Assembly (NCBI RefSeq): GCF_022605165.1
Contig: NC_063069.1
Location: 1,302,001-1,366,000, forward strand
DNA: 64,000 bases
DNA from: Purpureocillium takamizusanense
Taxonomy: Eukaryota > Ascomycota > Sordariomycetes > Hypocreales > Ophiocordycipitaceae
Direction: 5' to 3'
The notes under the pieces are model-generated. The model worked only from the letters and a program-made list of their open reading frames with translations. It had not been told where the DNA came from and searched no databases. Shown here one piece after another: positions 47,878-61,244 of this stretch (its first letter is position 1; each line of letters opens with the position of its first letter). Both the position numbers and the translations under genes were made by a program.

Positions 47878-50800
47878 TCAACGTGCAACCTGCACGTTTC
47901 GCGTACCGTGTGTACGGTCGCTCTCCTCCAGCAAAGCCCGTGTCTGCTCTATGTAGCCGAGAAGAGCCTGGGCGTTTGGTGGGTCGTGGTAACGAACCAC
48001 TTCCGCGAAAGAGACGCCCGAACCCTGGTGTAGTAAACTGGTGATTAAGTATTCCGCGGGTGTGGGAAGAACATTGAACTCCATCCGAAAACGCCAGGTG
48101 TCGATAGCCGAGCTTGGCGTCCTGTCCCGTGCGACGGGCAGCCAGAAAAATAATGGTTCCTCTTGCTTTGAACACTCATTCCACAGTTCATCATCATCGT
48201 TTGCGATATCCTCCTCGTCAGGCTTTTTGTGCTGAATATCCAGCGGACACAATGCACCATGCTCAAGCCAAATCTCCAGCATTTCCCACAACCGGGTCTC
48301 GGGACTCCATTCCATAATTAGCTCGGCCAGGATCCTGGATATTGCGAGCGGCCAAAGCCAGACCTCTCCGTGAGATTCTAGTGATAGGCTAAAGTCGTAC
48401 GCGTCTAACAAGTTCGACCCGATGGCCCCGATGAACGCAGCCCTCCGAGTTTTCCGCCTCGCCCATGCGCACTCATCTCTCTCTCTGTATTTGTAATGTT
48501 TGAACACTCGGAGGTCATAGGGACTGCCCGCAGCTACGAGCAGTCGGAGAGTGAAATTGTGAGCGTGGGACGATTCGCAATGCTCGAGGTAGAGACATAG
48601 CCCAATCAAGCCGAGGTACAGCTGCATCTTGTCCTTTTTGAATTGAAGATCCGTCTCCAGCTTCCACTGTACGTATTCGAACAAGCCGTGATAACATACC
48701 TAGTGGGAGAGGCTTCACCGTTAGCCGGCAAAATTGCCGTGTCGAAACCAATACTCTGTTGGGTTTGGACCTTACATCTATCATGAACGTCGAGGAGCGA
48801 GGATATGAAATGGGTTGTGTAACCGACAAGCCTTGCGCTCTTTCAAATCCACCTCCCCTGTTACTTTTCACTTCCATGTCTAGAGATTCAGGGAGTAGCT
48901 GCTGGTCGCCCGGTTGGGTTGTCGATGATTTTATTGGCACTTCCGACTTTTCAGAATCGGACGGAGCTGAGAAGAAATCCGTCCTGCCTCTTTGATCTGC
49001 CTCGGATAATGCCATGCTGAGCGAATCCAACAACGGAAACAGTTGACTTGATTCAGGAACCCGCCGCAGGCGCAGCAAGGAAGTTATCCAATGCAGTAGC
49101 ATCGTTCGCGTGCTGCAATCCCCTCCGCAATTGCGGAAGTGTCTGTATTCCGCAGAGTAGACATGCGTAATTGCCACGTCCACCATGGCTTGAGTGATGT
49201 CGGCGTCATTGAAGCCGACCTCAGATGCGTGGATGGGCATGAATTTCCTGAGGAAGTCTGGGATCGACCGGTGAGAAAACGCGACGCTGAGCATGCGCAA
49301 AGGACGTTGATCTGAGCCCAGCTCCAACATTGTTTCAGACACATCTAACAAACCCCTGCACCAGATTCTGACCTTGTCTGCCGCTCGATCTGCCGCAGCC
49401 TCGTACTCTTGTCGCGTCACCCATTTCTGCCATGGTCGTGCATTGAATGCGCCGCTCTCTCTTGGAAACTCGTCTAGCACTTTTGCGATTCCGTAGGCTG
49501 GAAGCTTGATCTCATCGTACTCATACTCCTCGAGATTGTAGAGCATATTATCGAAAGTATTTTGATGAATAGCCTGCTCCTTATCATCAAGTGAGCCTTC
49601 CTTGCTAAGATGGCAGCCCGTAAAGCGGAGAGCCATCGACAGAACGAAGTAGGCGCCGTGCTTGTAATGGTTCTCGATTGACTTCAGTAAATCTTCAATC
49701 AATCCTTCGAGCTCCTTGGGAGTTGTCTGTATAATGTTCTCTAAGGATTCAAGGGAGGCAATATTGGAAGAAAGCTCAATCTCGATCTTTTTGATCAGGA
49801 GGACCACCCAGAGGAAGACGCCCTGGGCATCCTTTACGATGGAGTCAAGCAGATACCTAGCAGCATATTCATTGCCCGTTTTGAGGGCTAAAAAATGCTC
49901 ATCGGCACCGAGCGTGTTCTCGACTAGGGTCGAAATGTCATTCTTTGTGAGGTCCTGCAGGCGGATCCGCTGAGTGGACGGGAATGTGCTCATGATAGGG
50001 TACTCCTCTCTGCTCGATACGCAGAGCTTCATGAAGGTTGTGCCTTCGGGGCCTTCTGTCCACGCCTTTATGTCCCTAGCGAGATCTTTGAGGTTCTTCT
50101 CTTGCTCGTCGAGCTCGTCTAGGCCGTCAATGAAGAAACACACGCGGAACGTCTGGCGCAGGTACCCATCGGTGCGCAGCTTATCAAATGCATCGCGTAT
50201 ATCCCGGGACCTGATCGTAATATGACTTGCCTCCGGAATGAACCAGGTCTCGTTGTCGCCCCAGAGCCGCGGAAATAACGCCTTTGTCACGCGCGCGTCC
50301 TTGACTGATATATCGTACAGCAAGGCGCGGAGCAGACCCCGGAAAGTTTTTTGGTCCACGGAGCCGTACTTCCAGAAGAAGAATTGGGAAAAGATAAGCT
50401 CCTTGCTTGCTGACGCGGCCCATTGCTCGAGGTAAGTTCGCACAGCGGGTTCGCCGACTAGAAACTTCATGAGCGTGGATTTCCCCGAGCCCGGCTTCCC
50501 GGCGATATGGAACACGCCAGATCCTTCCGTCAACCATTTGACAAAGCCGACATCGCGAATTTGGTCCCCGGTACGGACGCTCGATGTTGCTGCATCATGG
50601 GAGCCGCGACTCTGAGTCGATCCATTGGGATTACTATCCTCAGAGGACTTTCTGTCATCCGGTGGATTTATGATCCAATCGAAAGTCTCCGAGTGACGTT
50701 CTCTGATACTGTCCTCGCGATCGTACACGGCCCTGGGCTTGAGGACTTTCAGGATAGCGGCATGGCGCATCGAGACCTGAGCTTCCTGGAACGCCTTGGA

Positions 50801-51416
50801 CAGCCCTTGCAAGCTCGCCAGGAGATCTTTCTCTATCGAAAGATCATTTCCGATGGATGACAGTATCTTCATCATCTCGGACTGCTGCAAACCATGTTTG
50901 CATAATTGCCCCTTGAGTGTGCGTAGCTCGGCCCTGGCTGACGTTAGCCCCCCCAAACTTTGGGTGACTTCAGGCGACGTACTCGCTCGCTGCTGTTATG
51001 GATAAATGCAATGTCTTCATCTTCGACTGCATCTCTGATAGCAGCCTGTCAAGCTCAGACTTTGTCTCTCCATGTCGAAAAAGGGCTTTAGAGACAGCCC
51101 ATATCCTCGGACCGCGGTCGTCAACTCGGCACTCGCGAATGATTTCCTCAATCCTTCCGGCCATGTCTTTGCAATCACTTGCAATATCGGCGAAAAGCCC
51201 ACGCTGATGAGATTCTGAGGAAACCTTGCGTCGCTCGCTGTCCAGTTTGTTCACGAGTTGGCCCAGCTGAGCAGCGCTTCGCCGGACGCGCTCCATATGG
51301 CCCGTGAGCCCGCGTGGCGCATCGTACAGCTCCTTCAGTTGTTTCGCCGTCTTGATGGCCGCATCTACAGTCGTAACGATGTTGCAGAAGAGAGAGAATG
51401 CCGTGAGCGGGTCCAT
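47878..51416 (-). CDS. NACHT-domain STAND (NLR-like) protein
   Basis: Fungal NACHT proteins are signal-sensing STAND ATPases; some control allorecognition and programmed cell death. Three exons (51416-50983, 50933-48776, 48699-47878) give 1137 residues. The 49-nt first intron has a CTAAC branch site and starts with GTACGT. The N-terminal 145 residues (MDPLTAFSLFCNIVTTVDAA) are helical, like the N-terminal domains paired with fungal NACHT modules. The NACHT core has Walker A GKPGSGKST (290-298), Walker B-like FFIDGLDELD (D414) and a sensor-type CVSSREE. The C-terminal half is helical with no visible ankyrin, WD40 or TPR repeats, so the usual ligand-sensing repeats are absent or divergent; it resembles the DUF7791-type tail. 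Codon choice looks less GC-biased than in neighbouring housekeeping genes. No effector gene is adjacent. Confidence 0.87.
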
Positions 51417-52718
51417 TTTGCCTTTGCTCTTTGGGCCAAGTTGCGATCAACGTCGATGGATGGATGGATGATAATGATGTCTGGTCTAAGGGAGAGGAGA
51501 GCATACAACTCCGTGCAAGTTCCCACCAGACTGGCAGCGCCTCGACGATCATTTCACTTATTACTCGCCCACCTGGCCCCCAAGCAGACGGCTCACTGTC
51601 AGGTGCCACAGGCTCTCCCATCAGTCTCGTGCTACGCATCCTTGAACCCTCGACCAAACAGTTGGCAGTTCCTCGATCCCTTCGACAGGGGCAGATTCGT
51701 GTTCCGGTCTGGACGCCAACTGCACGGACCGATCCGAGAGCCTGTGGGGAGACGGGACGGGAACGGCAGGCGGAAAGAGCCCCGATTGACCGCCAACTAC
51801 TTGTCGAGGCCGTCATGGTGCCGCCAGAGAGGCTGAAGCTGCGCCGCTGCAAGTTCCAGGCCGCCCCCAAGTTCTCCGTGCCGTGGAACGCACGAATCAT
51901 TCCCCCCTTCACGCCCAGCCACGGCGTCAAAGTCCCTGCTGAAAAGCTGCTGTTGGTCGAAAAGTGCATATATGTCAATTTCACCGAAAAAATCATGCCG
52001 TGTAACGAACGGTTTGATGAAAAGGAAGCATCATTTTGGTGCTCTCTTTTGCTCCAGCTATGCACACCACCGCCCCTAAAATCTAAAGTCGAAAGACCCA
52101 ACCCTTTTGAGTCGGAGTCAGTCTAGTACTCGCTTTAGGTAGGCACCCGGGGTTGCGACGGTGAAGGTTGCGCGGAGTCACATGAACCAAGGTCTGGAAC
52201 TGTGCTAATTATGAACGGAGATGCACGTCTTGATGAAGATACACACTGCGGCTGCAATCATTGCAGCTGCGTGAATTCATGCTGAAAGAGGTGTAAGCAC
52301 AACAGGAGACCGTCCATCATGCATAAATCGGTGTAGCGGATTAGGCAGGGATCATCTTCTGATAGATGGGCTCGCGGACCCGGAGACCGTAGTCTTCCCC
52401 GAGGCAAAACCACAAGACATAATGGCGCATGGCAAAGTGATACACAAATACGTTCAGTTACCTCATCGTCAATGCCATGTCTCCTTCACACGTAGGTCTT
52501 CGATGCCATACTCTGAGGAGATTACTTAGGATTAACTAATGGAAATTTTATTCGAGTACCTCAAATAGCTGCTCGCCACGAGTCCAAGCAGGCCACCTGG
52601 GCTTGGGCAGTGACCGGTCTGCGTGCCGCACGGCCGCCAGCTTGCAGATGCAACGACATCTTCAGAGAGTAACAGAGACCAGCCACATGCTCGCCGCAAA
52701 TGTGTAACACACCCTGTC
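51417..52718. other. Intergenic region between NACHT and DUF3405 genes
   Basis: It holds the NACHT promoter and the 3' flank of the DUF3405 gene. Two long open frames, one per strand, overlap at about 51431-52101. Neither shows a recognisable motif, so I do not call a gene. Confidence 0.45.
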
Positions 52719-55116
52719 TCAATCCGATGGTCGCTCATGCTTGATCGGGTGGAGAAGCATGCTGCGCAAGCAGAGCCGTCCGCTGCTCCCCTCACGGCTC
52801 TCTTCCTCCGCACCTCCACGAAGTGTGCCTTGCCCTCCCCTACCACCATTATGGCCGCGGCCGTCCAGCTGTGCGTAGCCCAGCCATCGTCTCCAAAGCA
52901 GACCAGAAAATTCGCTATGATAGTAGTAGCTTGCGCCTTTGTGGATGTGCTCGTTACCCATACCGTATGGGGAGTGAGTCCCGGATGTCGAGTTGTGCTC
53001 GCCGCCATTGAAGGCCGCGGAGATGGACGACCCAAGAGGTTGCCATGCGCGGTCAAGGTATATCGGATGCGGGGCGTAGACGGCCTTGAGGCCGTGGTGA
53101 AGCGCCACAGTAGCAGGGAACATCTCCGAAAACATGGTATGGCGGTAACGCCAAACTTCCTCATGCATTGACAGCAGCAGTCGCCGGCTGAGGCGCGATG
53201 CCGTCACGATGCTACACCTTCGCGGCAGCGATGAGGAATCCAATTTGCCGTATCCCGTTGCGTCATTGGCAAAAACCCAACCGGAACGTTCGACATCGAA
53301 TATCGGGTTTAACGTGATTAGATCTGCCCCTTCACCCACGCCGCACTGCGCTCGGTCTTGGCCGCGGGAGCACGAGTCGGGCAGCATCGAGGATCCCCAC
53401 TGTTCGCTTCTCAAGGGTCGCCGCCCGTCAAACCTGACCGGGCCAAGTATTGGCTCCCTTTCGGGGTTTTCCGACTCTAGGCGTACCTGTTGTGTGAAGT
53501 TGTCCCACGATCGATGGAAGTCTGGAACATAGTAGCGCTCATTGCGCTCCCATAAAAGCTCACGCGGCTGGTCGTCAGCCCAGCGCCCGATTCTGTCAAG
53601 AAGTTCGTAATAGCTTCCCATGACCCGTATGTCCATCTCCCAGTTCCAAAAGTACTCATATTCGGGATTTTGCGTTGCGAAGACTTGCAGCGCCAAGTGC
53701 GCACTCCGATAGACGCCATGTACACCAGTGTTGCTTGGATTTTCCATGGGCTCGTCAAAATTGCCAGGGTAGAATAGCTTCATCTGCGTTTCGCTCCAGA
53801 ATGTGACCATGCTGTGGAATTCGCTGGGGATCTCGCTGTCCAGGAGTTGCTGTGCGGTGATGTCGTCGGCCCAAATGGGCAAGCCCTCGTCGCGAACGTG
53901 GAGCAAGAGGTGAACTGTATACTCTCCTCCTGACTTGAGAGAAAGTTCCGTGACCATGGCACGAAAGTTAAGTATTGCCGTTTCGGTCCACTTGAAGCCC
54001 TGGTAGCAGCGGACGACCACAGCAATGCGACCCTTCTTGCCCGCGCGATCTTCTCGTGACCAAGGTAGTTCCTCAGTATCCTCATCAACCTCGAGCAGTC
54101 TGTGGCGATTACGCTCGGAACACCTCTTCTGTGCTTTGCCCCAGTCGACATAGTTATAATTAATCTGCCCCGTCTCCTCCCAGATCGTGTCGCTTCCGCT
54201 GCTCTCCGTCTCGATGCCTACACCAGTTCCACCCCGTAAATTCCCGTAACCGAGTCCATAGGGGCCATAACGCCCAAACCGGTCAAAGCAAACATCATCC
54301 CTGATCCCAAAAATATTATACGAGCCGATGGCGGGGTCTGGCATGTGCTGTGGCAAGCCGTCGTAGGCATATATATCGGGCGGAGACACGCGGTTCTCAT
54401 CATCGAGGTAGCAAGGTTTGGCGCCACCTGTGTGTTGATATGGCCTGTATGGCCGCGGCTTGGGTACGTCGGCGTTGATAGAGGGCCTTGGAAATGGGGC
54501 ATACGCGGTCTTGTTCGGGTATTCGGGAATGTGCTTCGACTTATGGACCAGTGCTTTGAGCCCATGAAAATATCCATCGAGGCTGAAATCAACATTAGCA
54601 GCCTGAAAAATTGAAATTGGAACGGATGACTGACTGCTTGAAAAGGAGCCAGGGCATATCTTGCACGGCCTGCTCGAATTCCTTTAGGTCGTTCTCATCA
54701 TTGGTGCTTTCCTGCTCCTCGTAATTCGTTTCTTGGTCCTCCCCGTCTTTATCGCTCAGAGCATCGTCGTTCTTCCCGTCTTCCTGGCTCTGGCTATGAG
54801 GCTCGTCACTACCGGGCGTCACCACTACAGTAGTACGTCCGGCATCTGGGTGACTTGGAGAGATCTTGTGTTTGCCGTATTCGGCAACGGCATCTGGTAC
54901 CGAAATGTCGGAGGCATTGAGGAGAGCAACGGAGACGAGAGCCAAGCTTAAAATGGTCCAAATGAAGACTCGCCGATAGAGACAGTTGCCTAGTAATGAG
55001 CTGGCTCCTGGGCGACGAGAGGCGGGTTTCTCTGAACAGGGTAAAAGAGGTTCGCTTTTTATATGCTCAGAGTTGCGAGAGCTCGAGCGACTAAACAACG
55101 TAACGGCGCGCTCCAT
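52719..55116 (-). CDS. DUF3405 family type II membrane protein
   Basis: DUF3405 is a fungal family of Golgi/ER-type proteins of unproven activity, often suspected to be glycosyltransferase-like. Two exons (55116-54635, 54582-52719) give 781 residues. A short cytosolic N-terminus is followed by one membrane anchor (about 51-68, FIWTILSLALVSVALL) and an acidic linear stem (EEQESTNDENDLKEFE). The splice joins MPWLLFKH to LDGYFHGLK, a family hallmark. The lumenal domain contains RIAVVVRCYQGFKWTE, EYFWNWEMDIRVMG (DxD-like acidic site), GADLITLNPIFDV, MHEEVWRYRHTMFSEMFPAT and YYYHSEFSGLLWRRWLGYAQ, and ends with RLCLRSMLLHPIKHE. Length and order fit the family. The gene is head-to-tail with the NACHT gene. 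Confidence 0.88.
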
Positions 55117-57627
55117 GCCTGTAGGAGTGCATCAAAAGGTGTTGTGAGTCACGCGAGAGCGGCGGAGGCTACCGAGTCGCTGCTCTATCTACCAGGGACT
55201 GGTTTCTGAGTGAATGTAAGAGTTGAAGTCAGTGATTCGGTCGAGAATGGCAGGCGCATGGAAGACTGTATAAATAGCGGTGGAACATACTTCTGTCCGG
55301 CTCGTTCAGATAGTAACAAGGACGCAGACTTCAGCGTCGAAGAGGATTCAAACAGGCTGAGATGCACCTACAGTTGGCACATCGAAAAGATCGGGACTGT
55401 CGTCACCCTCGAAGCTCGGTAAAGTATAGGGACCTATTCAGGCGCAGAGTAGAGACTGGTCGGAGGAAAGGAGAAACTGGCCCCCTCGGAATCTGAGGCA
55501 TGTAGAGAAGTAGTCAAGAGAGTGGCCGGCCTCCCCGAAGGAGTCCTAGCGAGGTCTCACGCCGCGTGAGGTTGAGGCCGTGTCTTGATGCGGCGCCCAC
55601 GTGCTCGTGGAGGTGAAGGAGGACGAGGCGAAACAGGCGCTAAAGGGTCGAACTAGGAAGCAGAGGTTGCTGACGGGGTGCACCGGCACAAGGGCGATTC
55701 TAGGATTACAAAACGGAACGACTCAAGGTGTTGCAAGTGTCGAAAGGGTGGTAGCAAGAGGAAGGTGACAAGATGGAAGCAAGGATGCGAGCCCTGGCGT
55801 GGCGTGACTCGGGTCTTCCAGTCGATGAGCTGGAGTACGAAGTCACTTTGAAGACCTGATGGCCAGGGCAAGGTACGAAATTTCTCGGCAGTACTTGCCT
55901 ATATCCGCAAAGTAAGCGGACGTGAAGCAGAGCGGTCAATGATGGGGGGAGGAAGGAGCCCAGGAAGGAGGAAGGAGCGAGGGTGTTTGTTTCGTGTCGC
56001 ACGACGGGCCAGTTGCGGCGAGGCGAGGCAGAAGCAAGCTGAGAACATCAAGGACGACGGTCGGCTTTGGTTTGCTTCGCTCGCACGGCCTTTGTCGCCT
56101 TGCCTTTCTTACTAAATAGCCACGCGTGCATTCTCGCCCCGATACGGCGGTGATCGCCTCGCGCATCATCACGCACGACGGGCACGGGGCGTGTGGGCTC
56201 GACGACCCGTCGTCGCTCCCTTTCTCTCATCTTTTCATTCTCGCAAACAAGGTCGAACGATCCGCTTGACGGAAATAGAACCGAATCCCAGTCACAGCAC
56301 CAGCCCCTGTGCAACTCAACCCCGGACGTATCGTACCGTCACCGCTGTGTCGCCTTTGTTGCGCCTCCGTCGACGCAGCTCCAACGTCTTGTCGTACCGC
56401 GTCGTCGACACCCCATCCCCAGTCGATCAACAAGGATCAAACTCCCTGGTCTAGCGCATCAATAAAGTCAACAGCCGCCAGCCGCCGCTCCCGCTGGTGT
56501 ATCCACACTCAAGGCCAGGGGCAGCCGCTTGGTAACGTTAGGAGTAGCAGTCGGGTACGTGCAGACGTGGAGAGCCGGAAGCCGCGTGGCAAGGCAAGGA
56601 ACGACGACAGCCAGTCACCAGTCAGACATGCCTCATCACTCGCTCCAGTTCGTTACGGGCAAATCGCCGCTGCATTCCAGTCTCCGACGAATATTCTCAC
56701 GCCGGGCCCACGTCAGTGTATGACATCCAACCCTGTGGTGCTGGCCCCAACCCAACAGTGGGCCTCCACACACCGGGTCGCGCCATCTGTTACAACTTAC
56801 AAGGGCAAGAGGCGAAACCATTCCGCTCGCACTTGGTCGACTCATCAAGCTGCAACTCCTAAGGGGCGCCCTCAGCAGGGAATCCCTCACTCGCCAACAT
56901 ACGCGGCAAAGCAGGTCGGGAAACTTCAATGACGATCAAACCGAGGCCACCACCCCTTGACGACTCTTCTCACGAACCAGATGAACCGACTGCTGAAGCG
57001 ACACGGACGGGCAAATGCTCCGAAAGCGAAACAGGATCCAGTGATCCATCAAATACGGAAAAGTAGTTGATCTGCACGTCGTCGGAACTACTGCAATGCG
57101 ACGACTGTTTCGGCACAAACTTTATCATATTGCTCCTGCCTGTTTTGCCCGTCTCGCACAGTCAGAAGACCGGTAATCATGCTTGGCAGAGCGTCTCCAG
57201 CTTGTCGTGATGCTGCTGACTTATTCCCGATGAAAGAATATCTTCAGGTACATGTATTGTCGCCAATGGACACGGTAGCACTCGGCCTCTCCTCAGCTAG
57301 CCAGCCACAAGAGACTCTCTCAAGTGAGGGCCGCGAGGTTGAGCCCTCAAAGAGATGCACACAATGATTCACGGAGGTGCGGCGATCGGATTCCAACCTC
57401 TCATTCTATTGGCATGCAACTTGGCCATGCGCCTAACTAAGACATGGCAATTGTCTTCGGCACACCTCCACAACTGGAGCTTCAATCCAGATGTTACTTT
57501 CCCTGGTACACATCCTGCTCATCTGCCATCAAGCCATGCATCCGCATTTCTTAGCGCCGAGGAAATCGCGATGCAGGGTAAAGCAGAATACCTTCAAGCA
57601 GCGAGTTGACCTGGTTGGCCACTCTGG
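55117..57627. other. Intergenic region, no gene seen
   Basis: About 2.5 kb. The left part carries the DUF3405 promoter. The right part is 3' flank of the MFS gene. Open frames such as 56309-56932 on the plus strand are Ser/Arg-rich without domain features, and are judged chance frames. Confidence 0.5.
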
Positions 57628-59408
57628 TTACAAGCTCTTCTCAGGCGGTGCTCCCGGCTTGCGACGACTGGCTCTCACCTGGGCCGCCTCCTCATTCCCA
57701 GCAACACACATGTCCGTATCCGTCTCTTCTTTCTCCTTGTCAGACACTGCTGCTACGTCGCCGACGCCTGTCATCGGCGATGCACTCCGGGTCAGCTGGC
57801 TTTTCCGCATTCTTTGCCGCGCCATCTTCGTGTCGGTTGCCTTCCTCCACGATTCCCCCCAGCGAATTGCAGCCATGACCCCGACGGTTGAGGCAACTAG
57901 GAAAAGGGCAGAGATGGTCTGAAACCAGCCTACGCCGACGCCCTCGATGGCGGGGAGAACCACAGCTGTACCCAGACAGCCGGCCAAGTACCGCACAAAG
58001 TAGTTGGCGGCAGTTACCTCGGCTCCCTGGCCCGGCATGACATCGAGGCAGTATGTGTTGAGCGAAGGAAAACAGAAGAGCTGTCCGACGCCCTGGAGAA
58101 AGAGCACAATGACGGGTAGAGGGATGCCCCCGACGGCCTTGTCTACCGCCCAGCCATATATGAGGATACACGCAGGCATCAAGATGCCCATGAACGGTAC
58201 CGCAGATCGCAGCCTGTCCTCAGGAACACGCACTCCATTGCGCTTCTTGATCCACACACGCACGGTTCTGTCTGCCCACCGCCCTCCCACGAAGGTACCT
58301 AGGATGTACCCGCATCCCGGAGCCAGATAAAACAGACCCGAGAGCAGAGGCGATTCAAGGTGGAATCGCGGGTTCAACACGTAGCGGATGGGCGTCAGCA
58401 AGCTGTACATGTTCCACACCAGCGAGGAGCTGCCACAGGCCACGAGCACCTGGTTCCAGTACCGGAATAGCCTCAGTGGTCTGATGGGGTTAATCATGCT
58501 CAGCAACGCCTTCATCCTATCCGGCGCCGAGTAGCCTTCTAGGTCGGCGTACTTCCTATGGTGGATCGTCTCCGGAACTAGAAAGAAGACTCCGAGCACT
58601 GCTGTTCCCGAGAGGGCCGTCTGCAGCCAAAAGATGGATCTCCATGATGCATACGTTACGATGATACCACCAATGAATGGTCCGAATGCCGGCCCGACGA
58701 GCGTTCCCGACAAAAACCATCCAACGGCGGTACCACGCTCAGTTGGACGATAGATGTCTCTGTGTCCTCATGGTCAGTCCGGGGGAGCCGCAGTCTTTGC
58801 AGGCCAAAAGGTGCTTACCCAAGACAAGCCGCGCCAAGAAGAATGAAGGAGGTCCCCTCGAAAGCGGAAGCGGCACGAAAGACGAAAAAGGAGGCCAGGT
58901 TCGGGGCCAGGGCTGTGGCCAAGCTGAGGAAGAAGAAGAGCACAGCTGTCAGCATCAAAACGGGCCGGCGGCCGAAAACCTCGCTCATGGGTCCCCAGAC
59001 AACGGGGGATATGCCCATGAAGACCATGTAGCCGGCGTTGCTGACGTTGATGATGGAGCCGGTAGTGTGGTACTCGGCGGCCACTTCGGGGGTAGCGGCC
59101 AGAATGCTGGTGCTGGACATGGGCGAGAGGAAGGCGCAGAAGGAGCAGACGGCGACAATGATGCTTTTGCGGTGTGCACCAAGGCGGTCGTACATCTCGT
59201 TTGCCTCGTCGGTGTCGGGAGCTGGGCCATCGGCATTGTGGTGGAAGGGGTCTGGTCCAGACACGTGTGACGCTGACCGATAGGCTTCAACACCGGGTGC
59301 TTGGTGAAAAGGCTCGATTTTGTCCCCGTCATGGCCGTCGTCCTCAGTGTACGATGTTGGTGGACGGTTGGCAGGCACCGCCTCGGCGTCGTTCGGTTTC
59401 GTGGCCAT
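57628..59408 (-). CDS. Major facilitator superfamily transporter, DHA1-like
   Basis: A proton-coupled plasma-membrane exporter is the likely role. Two exons (59408-58819, 58759-57628) encode 573 residues. The hydrophilic N-terminus covers about 80 residues, and transmembrane helices start at HRKSIIVAVCSFCAFLSPM. MFS motif A is present as GPMSEVFGRRPVL in loop 2-3. The intron, after CLG, restores DIYRPTERGTAVGWFLSGTLVGPAFGPFIGG, which is motif C of antiporters. The central loop (ETIHHRKYADLEGYS) separates the two six-helix halves. The C-terminus is acidic with a KEKEETDTD stretch. Sequence features fit the 12-helix drug:H+ antiporter (DHA1) group, which includes Qdr/Flr-like and metabolite exporters. 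Substrate is unknown; no biosynthetic cluster is adjacent. Confidence 0.9.
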
Positions 59409-61244
59409 GGCCGGCGCAGAATACTCTCGGACGGCTGCCCATGCAAAGGCAAATTGCGGAAGACGACGCCGTGCTGAGTTGCGGTATTCTCAAAAGGGGT
59501 CAAATATGAAGTGGACAAAGATCCGGAACGATCTGCCCAACCTCATTGGAGCGCTGTCTGCAGTTGGGCTTCTTGGGGGTTGCCGTCTAAACACAGGAGA
59601 GCCTGGGTTGGACTGGGCAAATACACAACGAGCATGTCGAACAGAAGAGGATGATTCCGGCGTCACTTTGGCAGAGTCCCCTTCTGCAACGGCCCGGACC
59701 ACGTCGTCCCGATGGCCGATCCAAGCACTTGGCCCCTCTCGTCTGCAACTAACTTGGGAAGGACGAAGTAGGCCGGCCTGGGGGGTCTCCTCTCCTCCGG
59801 ACCAACGAACGGGTCGGGCAATCGTTTCTTGGGCCTCCTTGGCACGATCGGCCCGGCCTGCCCCATCTTTTCCCTCTTGCTCCTCCCGGCCGATGTGCGC
59901 TCCGGCGCTCGCTCGCACCCACATATCGCAGGCGCCGCATTGGGCCGCGGGCTGTCAATGCCGACTTGAAGGTTGCGACGTGACTCTTTGGGTCGAGCGA
60001 CAACGGCGCGCCTTGGACGCATGCCGGGCCATGTTTTTGACTGTTAGCTTGCGTGGTTTTCCTGCTCCGGTGCCCCGTCCGGAGCAAGAAGAAGGAATAC
60101 TGGGACATGCATAGTGTCAACGCCCGGTTACTCGACGCGAGACGCCGAACCTCGTCAGCTACCGTGTACGCCGGACTACGGCCGGGTTCGGTCGATGTCC
60201 GGGCGATACCCGCGGCGCGTTACGAAGTACGCACGCATGTAAGGTATGTACTGCGTAGTAACTTTAGTGCCGTCCAGCCTGAGCATGTCGATCGAGACAC
60301 ATGCCGAGGTTCGGCTCTGCTGCTAAAAGTCAGCTGGGCCACTACCCTATGCAGCGAGGCGGATCTACCAACGTTAGTACGCCGACGAACTTTGTAGCGA
60401 TGATTCAACTTGGGCCTCGATTACACGCCGCATATCGTCCCTTGTGGTGCCAACGAGGTCGACCAGCTTGGAGTCGGAAACAGTTCAGTAGACATTTGGG
60501 GCGGCGGCTGCTGCTGTGTTGCGTTGCGGCGCGGATGCATGGTTGCTCGTTGGCTCTGCGTCTGGCTCGCTCCCGCGAGTAAGGTCGCATTGCCGCCCAC
60601 GACGAAGACTGACCAGTGTCAGGGCGGGCTGAGTTCTAGTGACTAAGTTCATCAAGCAGCCCAACGGAAACCAGCACCGGTAAGAACGCATTGGGAAGGC
60701 GTCGCTGCACCCATGGGGTTTTTAACAAACTTCGTACCAAGAACATGGGTATGCCGCCGATAGTCGGAGGTGAGGCCTCGCGCGCCCCATGTATTCCGCG
60801 GAGTCTCCGTTACGCCGTCCACGCCATCCATACAGGTTATCACTTTAATATCGCAAGCCAGGTGAAGGAGATGGACAAAAACCATAACAACGTCGGGCAC
60901 ACCGCCAGCGTTGAGGTCACGGGTATTACGTTGCGCATGTATTCGCGGCTTCAAGTGCAGCAACGGGCATGGGTGAAATTCTATATCCTACTCCGTACAG
61001 TGACAGCGCTTGCTCATCATCAGACTGCCAAAGCTAGCCGTCTCATCCAACAGTCATGCCCATGAACGCCAATTCATGCCCCTTTCCAGGATAAACGCCA
61101 ACACCATGCTCCCCAAAGCGCGCAAGCCGGAGCTGCTTCAACGCGCAAACAGACAGCCCCTGAATCCGTGGTGTCCTACCCCGGCCTCGTCCAAGTCGCC
61201 AATAACAATCCAGTCATCAACCCCAACCGTAAAACGAAGCCCTC
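59409..61244. other. Intergenic region, no gene seen
   Basis: About 1.8 kb that should hold the MFS promoter and the 3' flank of the Cdt1 gene. An open frame at 59320-60114 on the plus strand overlaps the MFS start and lacks any motif. No RNA gene was seen. Confidence 0.5.

Noticed and set aside
51431..52126. 231-codon open frame upstream of the NACHT gene (plus strand)
   Set aside because: A longer frame overlaps it on the other strand (51175-52101). Neither shows domains or a convincing splice context, and the minus frame runs into the real NACHT first exon in the wrong phase.
56309..56932. 207-codon plus-strand open frame
   Set aside because: Low-complexity Ser/Arg/Pro composition, no motif, and overlapping frames on both strands.
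59320..60114. 264-codon plus-strand open frame overlapping the MFS start
   Set aside because: It overlaps the N-terminal codons of a well-supported gene in antisense and has no recognisable sequence.
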